Shown one piece after another: positions 58,288 through 64,000 of a DNA stretch of 64,000 nt; within the stretch, counting starts at the first letter, position 1, and each line of letters opens with the position of its first letter. Below the pieces are notes generated by a model that saw only the letters and a program-made list of their open reading frames with translations, was not told where the DNA came from and did not search any database. Source of the stretch: Asparagopsis taxiformis (lineage: Eukaryota > Rhodophyta > Florideophyceae > Bonnemaisoniales > Bonnemaisoniaceae); assembly GCA_030407315.1 (NCBI GenBank), contig JALQPE010000887.1, positions 1-64,000 on the forward strand. Direction: 5' to 3'. Position numbers and translations under genes: made by a program.

Positions 58288-58857
58288 ATGGATCTGCGCA
58301 AAATGAAAGGCTTCCGCAATCTCTTTCTCATGCTCTTCTCTCTGGTATTCATTACGGAAATCTCAATGTTTACCAGTGCTACCGTAGTTGAGGATGCAGC
58401 GAAACCGAAAACTGACGGACTTCAAGCACAAACAATCCCAGCAGCCAAAGAAAAGCCAGTTTTTGGTCTGACAGCAAGAACAGCCAAATCAGTCAAGTTT
58501 GATAACTTTGGTGAGTCCGATTGCGATCGACGCCTACGAGATTGCTTTGACCTAAATGCACGCCCATCCCCATCAGCATCTCCACGACCGAGATCCCCGC
58601 CGATGAAATTACCCGAATGCTCTACGTGCACGATGGCCACTGAATGTAAGCAAGGAAAATGTTGGGGAAGTCCGCCGAGATGCACTGACGGAACTTATCA
58701 TTCACTTCTGAGGTGTGGCTTCTCGGCAGAATGTCATAGATGCACACACGATACGCACTGCGCTACACATCATTGCAGTCGTGGTCGATGTGTGATGCTG
58801 AAAAATGGAAGCACATCACATTGTCTCCCATCGATACTGCCAGTGCTTTGCCGATAA
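58288..58857 (+). CDS. Small secreted cysteine-rich protein 2 (CxxC-x5-C-x4-C modules)
   Basis: 189 residues from the ATG downstream of the TATA box: MDLRKMKGF, then the hydrophobic signal segment RNLFLMLFSLVFITEISMF, a propeptide-like stretch, a Ser/Pro/Arg linker, and two modules ECSTCTMATECKQGKC and ECHRCTHDTHCATHHC separated by WGSPPRCTDGTYHSLLRCGF. Cysteine spacing in both modules and the SLLRCGF spacer match the gene at 43343, so the two are paralogues some 15 kb apart, now separated by two retrotransposons. The second module is His-rich (HDTHCATHHC), which could bind metal (inference). No Pro-rich tail, unlike gene 1. Confidence 0.82.
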   Translation: MDLRKMKGFRNLFLMLFSLVFITEISMFTSATVVEDAAKPKTDGLQAQTIPAAKEKPVFGLTARTAKSVKFDNFGESDCDRRLRDCFDLNARPSPSASPRPRSPPMKLPECSTCTMATECKQGKCWGSPPRCTDGTYHSLLRCGFSAECHRCTHDTHCATHHCSRGRCVMLKNGSTSHCLPSILPVLCR

Positions 58858-59612
58858 CTCCCATTGATTATGGGATACCCTAACCTAGAGCAACCCGCTT
58901 GTAATGGAGACCGCTTTTCAGGAATGTAAGTCTAGATTTTTTCAGGCAGATAGCGAAAGAATATCTTGGAGCTAGAGAAGTTCATTGTTCCATGTAGCCA
59001 TGGAATTTAGTTCATTTAGAATCAACCGTGTCGGGATTGTATGAATAGTTTCAGCGTCTTAGTTGAGCGTTCGCCAAGTCAAATTCGAAAGGAATCTGGG
59101 AACTAAAGCAGACGGTAAATCTATGCACTTGGATATAATTCAGAGCAGTGATCAAGTACCCTCGAGGGTAGATCGCTGCATCCGGTGACCGGATCTACAG
59201 ATGGTACGGAAAGGTGCTGGACCATTCAATATTGAAATTTGTTGGACAACGGTAGCTCCTCGCCTACCTTCTCATTCATTAGTCTTTATTTAACAAGTGC
59301 CCTTTACGCGCTGGCGCGCGCTTCGCGCGCGTGAATCTGATGCACCGAAGTTCTGTTTGCTCAAGCAGGCAGGTCTTAGCTCGCAATCCACCAGTAGATT
59401 CCCATTCCTAGATACCCATACACCCTCACATACTATGGTAGTGTAGCATGTCCTCATGAGTACCGAATTTGTGAAAGAACTCAGGTTCCTTACCTTCTTT
59501 ATTGTTTCACTAGTTCGCCGGCGGAACTTAAATATGTATTGACTACTGTAAATGGTGTAAGTTATTCGGAAAAGCCGAAGGTCAGATGTAGCGCGGAAAA
59601 AGAAGTTATTCG
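58858..59612. other. Spacer including copia remnant 3' sequence and a CG hairpin
   Basis: Probably includes the decayed 3' LTR of the copia remnant, but only one copy is visible so its limits cannot be set. A perfect 7-bp GC-only inverted repeat with a CTT loop lies at 59314-59330 (GCGCGCG-CTT-CGCGCGC). Confidence 0.4.
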
Positions 59613-60152
59613 TCAGTCGCCGCGCGCTGCAGCTGAGTTGAGGTGAACTAGTTTCGCTTGCGTTGTGAAAGGGGTAGGTTTGAGAGTCTTGGTTAGTATG
59701 TCCGCTGGGTTCTCTGTAGAAGCGATGTGAGTTGGCGTGATAAGCCCTTGATTGACTTGTTCGCGGAGCCAATGAAATTTGACATCTATATGTCTTGACA
59801 TGGGAGTAGGGTATTTAGCTTTCGCAGTGCTGATTGCTGCAGTGTTGTCAATGTGAAGTGGGATGGGGTGATTGACGGTGTGTCCTATTTCAGAGAGTAT
59901 ACCAGATATGGCACGTAAAAGTAGTGTTGTTTGAAAACCAGCGACATATTCGGCTGCGTGCGTAGACTTTACCAGGTTTTGTTGTATTCTTGACTGCCAA
60001 GCAACTGGAGCATTGTTGAAGAATATGAGGGAACCGGATGTAGAGCGGCGTGTGTCAGGACAAGCGGCAAAATCCGAGTCAGAGTAAGCGACAAGGCCTG
60101 CATGATTGCCCCTGGGGTAGAGGATGCCTGTGTCTGCAGTGCTTTTGAGGCG
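59613..60152 (-). pseudogene. Truncated copia RNase H remnant (second copia lineage)
   Basis: The 180-codon fragment reads a classical Ty1/copia RNase H: AYSDSDFAACPDTRRSTSG, STHAAEYVAGF, HIDNTAAISTAK, RHIDVKFHWLREQV, and the terminal STENPADILTKTL. It is intact at its C-terminus but is cut at 60152 by the LTR of the Gypsy-2 derivative; the rest of the element would lie beyond the inserted DNA. It differs clearly from the copia at 29750 (for example RHIDVKFH versus KRLQIDVQM). Confidence 0.88.
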
Positions 60153-60409
60153 TGTAGTCCAGTAGGCGGTCAAGCTATCCCTGAGAAGTTGTGCAGTGCA
60201 GATGTCGGTAAGGAGTCCGGTACCTCCGATCCCAAAGGGACGTAGAGGAAGGGCTTTATATAGTGAATGTAATCCTTTGCTTTCTATCTTCTGTACTAAT
60301 TATCAAAGGAGAGCAATTACGTGTCCTAATGATCCGCAGTACACGTAATTATACTCGATATTTTAGAGTGGGAGGATGAGACATTTCTCAGTATTGCACA
60401 TTGTCTACA
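60153..60409 (-). repeat. Gypsy-2 LTR (3' LTR of the derivative)
   Basis: 257 bp, same sequence as 51933-52189 by inspection. Confidence 0.94.
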
Positions 60410-60431
60410 GCGCCCCATGACTGTGTATCAG

Positions 60432-60866
60432 TCATTTAGAGGATAATGTGCATATGGCCTTCTTGGCAATTTTCTTTTTGCAATGTTGCAGAAAGGCCAA
60501 GACTGTCTCTGGTGCGTCTTCAAATATTTGTAGCATAAGTTCCCACGGTATATCATCAGCGTCCGGAAGGCCTTCCCATTCTATCTTGAGCCAGAAAACA
60601 CCCCGATCAATCTTAATATCCAGAATACGCTCTATGATTTCGTAATGAGCCTCAGTGTGGGTTGCATAGCTCAGTAGATCCTTTGATACTTCTGCACCAA
60701 CCAATTGGCTATGATAGTAGTGCAGTCTGGAAGCGTGTACTTTCTCCTTCTCATCAGATATGAGACTGGTTACTTCGTAAACCAGAGGACTCACTATGTC
60801 ACTGATTCTCTTTGGCCCTTGCAATTTGTAAGCTAGCATATGACCAGAGTTGCGTGCCTTTCGCAC
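60432..60866 (-). pseudogene. Pol C-terminal fragment in the deletion derivative
   Basis: 144 codons covering the end of the integrase and the chromodomain-like tail, with a few substitutions relative to full copies (HMLAYKLQG for HKLAYKWQG; DIPWE for DITWE). The Trp-to-Leu and Thr-to-Pro changes suggest relaxed constraint. Confidence 0.9.
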
Positions 60867-60870
60867 TAGT

Positions 60871-60895
60871 TGTAGTCCAGTAGGCGGTCAAGCTA
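60871..60895 (-). repeat. LTR-terminus fragment at internal junction
   Basis: 24-25 bp beginning exactly with the LTR end TGTAGTCCAG, joined on the left to pol after ACTAGT and on the right to gag at CCACTG. Confidence 0.9.
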
Positions 60896-61003
60896 CCACT
60901 GTATCAGCTAATTCCTTGATCCATTCTTCTAGATGCATTTCTGATAAGTTTTCGACTGATACATTCGGAGCAATCGTATCGAAGTATCCCAAACGATGAC
61001 CGA

Positions 61004-61213
61004 TCATAACAGCTGGGGACAAATGGACACACGGTACGTTGCTGGAACCAATGGTGCTCCATCTTTCTCTTTTTGTTCAATTTCTAGTTCATAATGTTCC
61101 CTGTCTCTTCTGAATTTTGCCGCTTCTGCGGGATCGACAGAGGTTAGTATGGGGTGGCTGATTGGCTGAAAAATGACCGGATCCTTGGTTGCAGCACTCC
61201 TTGTCGTCACCAT
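61004..61213 (-). pseudogene. Gag N-terminal fragment in the deletion derivative
   Basis: First 69 codons of Gag (MVTTRSAATKDPVIF...), identical to the start of the full copy up to CPQLL. A one-base deletion near 60999 breaks the frame and further gag is lost at the junction. Confidence 0.9.
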
Positions 61214-61296
61214 ATCGAAAACTTGACAATAGAACTGCGCTTTCCAGGAAGCCTGAAGCTGACTACCGTATCTTCCGGCCGGACGAGAGATATATC

Positions 61297-61553
61297 TGTA
61301 GTCCAGTAGGCGGTCAAGCTATCCCTGAGAAGTTGTGCAGTGCAGATGTCGGTAAGGAGTCCGGTACCTCCGATCCCAAAGGGACGTAGAGGAAGGGCTT
61401 TATATAGTGAATGTAATCCTTTGCTTTCTATCTTCTGTACTAATTATCAAAGGAGAGCAATTACGTGTCCTAATGATCCGCAGTACACGTAATTATACTC
61501 GATATTTTAGAGTGGGAGGATGAGACATTTCTCAGTATTGCACATTGTCTACA
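61297..61553 (-). repeat. Gypsy-2 LTR shared by derivative and full copy
   Basis: 257 bp; serves as 5' LTR of the derivative and 3' LTR of the copy to its right. Confidence 0.94.
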
Positions 61554-61575
61554 GCGCCCCATGACTGTGTATCAG

Positions 61576-64000
61576 TCATTTAGAGGATAATGTGCATATG
61601 GCCTTCTTGGCAATTTTCTTTTTGCAATGTTGCAGAAAGGCCAAGACTGTCTCTGGTGCGTCTTCAAATATTTGTAGCATAAGTTCCCACGTTATATCAT
61701 CAGCGTCCGGAAGGCCTTCCCATTCTATCTTGAGCCAGAAGACACCTCGATCGATCTTAATATCCAGAATACGCTCTATGATTTCGTAATGAGCCTCCGT
61801 GTGGGTTGCATAGCTCAGTAGATCCTTTGATACTTCTGCACCAACCAATTGGCTATGATAGTAGTGCAGTCTGGAAGCGTGTACTTTCTCCTTCTCATCA
61901 GATATGAGACTGGTTACTTCGTAAACCAGAGGACTCACTATGTCACTGATTCTCTTTGGCCCTTGCCATTTGTAAGCTAGCTTATGACCAGAGTTGCGTG
62001 CCTTTCGCACTAGTACAAAGTCACCTACACAGAAATTGGGCTGAATGAGGTTAACCTTTTTGTTGTGTGCTGCAATCTCTTTTTCCCTCCTTGCACTGAC
62101 GAGAATTTCCACATCCTTGTGCATCTGATCTGTAGTTTCCTGTAGCTGACCCATCAAAATAACTTGTTTGGCTCTATCAAAAGACAGTGCCTTAATATTT
62201 TCACAGTCTGAGCTCAACAACACGTTGATATTGGGCTTTAGAGCCGTCATTACCTCTAGAGGACATCGATAAATGCCTTCTGGGTTTCTTCCAAGCCTAC
62301 TAAGAGGAGATTCATTCAATACTCTTTGAACCATCGGTATGCAAGTAGGCCAATCACTAGGTGCTAGCCGTAATTCAGACAAAAGCGCCTTCACGGCTCT
62401 TAATATCTCACGGTTGACCCTTTCCACAGTACCGTTCGCCCATGGCGTATACGTAGTTGTGAAATGATGTCGTATATCATGTTCATTAGCAAGCAGCTTC
62501 ATGGTCTCATTGCGAAAGTGAGAGCCCTGATCCGAAGTCCACACATCCATACATGAGAATACATCAATCCACTGCCGTATAGATTTAGCTGTATGTTTTG
62601 CGTCTGCCCGTTGAGAGGGGCAGAGCCACTTGTAAGATGAAAAATCATCACTTGGGACAAGAACGTATTTGTAGCCTTCCACACCTGGCCCCATATAGAG
62701 ATAATCAAAGTGTAGCATCTGATTGGGACGGGATGCGTGCGCTGTGCTGGCGAGAGGCCGAGGTATTTTGTCTCCTGCACGGGAAGAAATGCAATGCAGG
62801 CACTTGCGTACAAAAATCTCCACATCCTTTCTAATTCCAGACCATACAAACTCCTTCATAATACTGTGCCACGTAGCATCGATACCTCGATGCCCTTTTA
62901 GTCCACAATGACCAGCAACTAGTATTTGCATTTGCAATTCTGCTGCTTCGCTTGGAATCCAAATCTTTCCATCCTTATATAACATTCCATCTTGATAAGT
63001 AAAACCTATCTTGTTTTGAGTACAGCTATGTTTGAGCTGTACTTCTTTCACCTTTTCCTTATCTGGCCAGTCGAAATCTCGGGATAATGGACTTTCCATC
63101 ATTTGTGTAGCCTGTACAATAGATCTGACCGCTTTAACAGATGTTCGGGCTGTGTTCCTCCGGTATCCTTTGAGCCATCTCGTAAGTATGTCTGCAAACA
63201 CGTTTTTGTTTCCCGAGACGTGCTCAATAGTGTATTGGAAACTTGAAAGGTAAAGGGCCCATCTTTGTACCTTTGATACCACATGTCTTCCGAGGGCAGG
63301 TTCCAGAGAGCATGGATTGAAGATGAACAGTAGATTACGATGGTCAGTGTACACATGAGTTATTCGTGATGCAAACATGTAATCCAGCTTTTGGAAAGTC
63401 TGGTATATGGCAAATGCCTCCTTTTCGAACGTAGACCAGTTCATTTCCGCTCCTTTGAAGGTGGAGCTCATAAAAGCGAGTGGCTGGTGCTTCTGCTCAG
63501 TCAAGTCTTTGTCTAAGTCCTCTAAAGCACATTGTGTAACCACAGCAGCCCAATGCTGATCAGATGCATCCGTGTAAATACAAACCTCCATATCGTCCCG
63601 TATGTGTGCCAATTTAACAGCATTTCTTAAGCTCTCTTGAAGTTCTAGGAAAGAGTTGTTCTCCTTTGGCCCCCAAGAGAGTGTAGATAATGCCATATTG
63701 CGTACGGAACGGTGAGTACGCTGTCCTGTTCTTTGAAAAGCTTTCTCAAGTATCTTTCGCAATGGTTCAATGCGCTCCGCGAATGCAGGTACTGAGCATG
63801 CCATCCACTGCATACAATGTATGAATTCACACAGCTCACCAGCAGTAACTGGCTGTTCCATATCAGCTAGCCCCGAAATCCTGCTCGGGTCGAACTTTAC
63901 ACCCTCATTGTCTATGATTCTGCCACACCATTTGACCTTAGTTGCGTATAGGGTAGACTTTTTGGCAGAAATTTTAAGCCTGTATTGACGGCAGATCTTA
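61576..64000 (-). CDS. Gypsy-2 Pol polyprotein, partial at window end
   Basis: The open frame continues past the ATG at 63861 to the window edge (KWCGRIIDNEGVKFDPS is in frame), so the N-terminal part is simply outside. RNase H, integrase and chromodomain-like tail as in the copy at 52212, with changes such as LAFMSSTFKG for LSFISSSFKG and VLVPSDD for VLVLSDD. No stop codon. Confidence 0.94.
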   Translation of the reverse strand, partial: KICRQYRLKISAKKSTLYATKVKWCGRIIDNEGVKFDPSRISGLADMEQPVTAGELCEFIHCMQWMACSVPAFAERIEPLRKILEKAFQRTGQRTHRSVRNMALSTLSWGPKENNSFLELQESLRNAVKLAHIRDDMEVCIYTDASDQHWAAVVTQCALEDLDKDLTEQKHQPLAFMSSTFKGAEMNWSTFEKEAFAIYQTFQKLDYMFASRITHVYTDHRNLLFIFNPCSLEPALGRHVVSKVQRWALYLSSFQYTIEHVSGNKNVFADILTRWLKGYRRNTARTSVKAVRSIVQATQMMESPLSRDFDWPDKEKVKEVQLKHSCTQNKIGFTYQDGMLYKDGKIWIPSEAAELQMQILVAGHCGLKGHRGIDATWHSIMKEFVWSGIRKDVEIFVRKCLHCISSRAGDKIPRPLASTAHASRPNQMLHFDYLYMGPGVEGYKYVLVPSDDFSSYKWLCPSQRADAKHTAKSIRQWIDVFSCMDVWTSDQGSHFRNETMKLLANEHDIRHHFTTTYTPWANGTVERVNREILRAVKALLSELRLAPSDWPTCIPMVQRVLNESPLSRLGRNPEGIYRCPLEVMTALKPNINVLLSSDCENIKALSFDRAKQVILMGQLQETTDQMHKDVEILVSARREKEIAAHNKKVNLIQPNFCVGDFVLVRKARNSGHKLAYKWQGPKRISDIVSPLVYEVTSLISDEKEKVHASRLHYYHSQLVGAEVSKDLLSYATHTEAHYEIIERILDIKIDRGVFWLKIEWEGLPDADDITWELMLQIFEDAPETVLAFLQHCKKKIAKKAICTLSSK

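Larger units (their letters stand above)
60153..61553 (-). mobile_element. Internally deleted Gypsy-2 derivative sharing an LTR with the next copy
   Basis: LTR 60153-60409, pol 3' end 60410-60870, a 25-bp LTR-terminal piece 60871-60895, gag 5' part 60896-61296, LTR 61297-61553. Left flank AGGCG (60148-60152) is the presumed TSD; its partner lies outside the window. The gag part has a one-base deletion relative to the full copy. Non-autonomous. Confidence 0.9.
61297..64000 (-). mobile_element. Second Gypsy-2 copy, running off the window
   Basis: 3' LTR 61297-61553 (shared with the derivative), then pol internal sequence to the window edge. Very close to the copy at 51933 with scattered substitutions. 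Confidence 0.93.

Overview
The window is nuclear DNA of a eukaryotic alga, most likely a red alga of the florideophyte (Chondrus-like) type. This is inferred, not proven. The protein genes are ordinary eukaryotic ones (transportin, RPL8, a proteasome alpha subunit, cyclin H, a SAMHD1-like dNTPase). Introns are few and very short (73-87 nt). A PP2C phosphatase carries a plastid-transit-like leader. Animal-type haem peroxidases and a hedgehog-type Hog/Hint protein are present. Gene-dense islands alternate with LTR-retrotransposon-rich DNA.

Layout. 1-24.5 kb is a compact housekeeping island: transportin (two apparent +1 frameshifts), a multi-pass membrane protein, RPL8, PSMA4, a GCFC/PAXBP1-like protein, a giant Sel1-repeat protein, a cysteine-rich protein, a Maf nucleotide pyrophosphatase, a three-exon SAMHD1-like dNTPase, a plastid PP2C, cyclin H, a PH-domain pseudokinase, a secreted protein ending in a Hog autoprocessing domain, and a small basic protein. 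24.5-38.3 kb holds two tail-to-tail haem peroxidase paralogues, with a very young Ty1/copia element (29750-35860, TSD TTGTG) between them. Its LTRs contain a five-unit array of hairpins whose stems differ in sequence but keep pairing. 38.3-46.3 kb is gene-poor: one secreted cysteine-rich gene with a TATA box, and several minus-strand, intron-interrupted coding-like relics that appear to share motifs with one another.

46.3-64 kb is retrotransposon-dominated. Gypsy-1 (46296-51764, identical LTRs, one intact 1580-codon ORF) and Gypsy-2 (51933-57193, TSD ATACC) inserted 168 bp apart into one of those minus-strand relics. A second secreted cysteine-rich gene, paralogous to the first, lies at 58288. 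A truncated copia remnant follows. It is cut by an internally deleted Gypsy-2 derivative (60153-61553) that shares an LTR with a further Gypsy-2 copy running off the window end. The junction inside the derivative joins an exact LTR terminus to internal pol sequence, as autointegration would.

The best candidates for something undescribed are the hairpin array in the copia LTR, the Hog protein with a beta-helix-like N-terminus, the PH-pseudokinase, the paired secreted CxxC-module proteins and the cryptic repeated minus-strand family. A recurring technical theme is one-base gain or loss at short homopolymers in otherwise conserved genes; these may be assembly errors.
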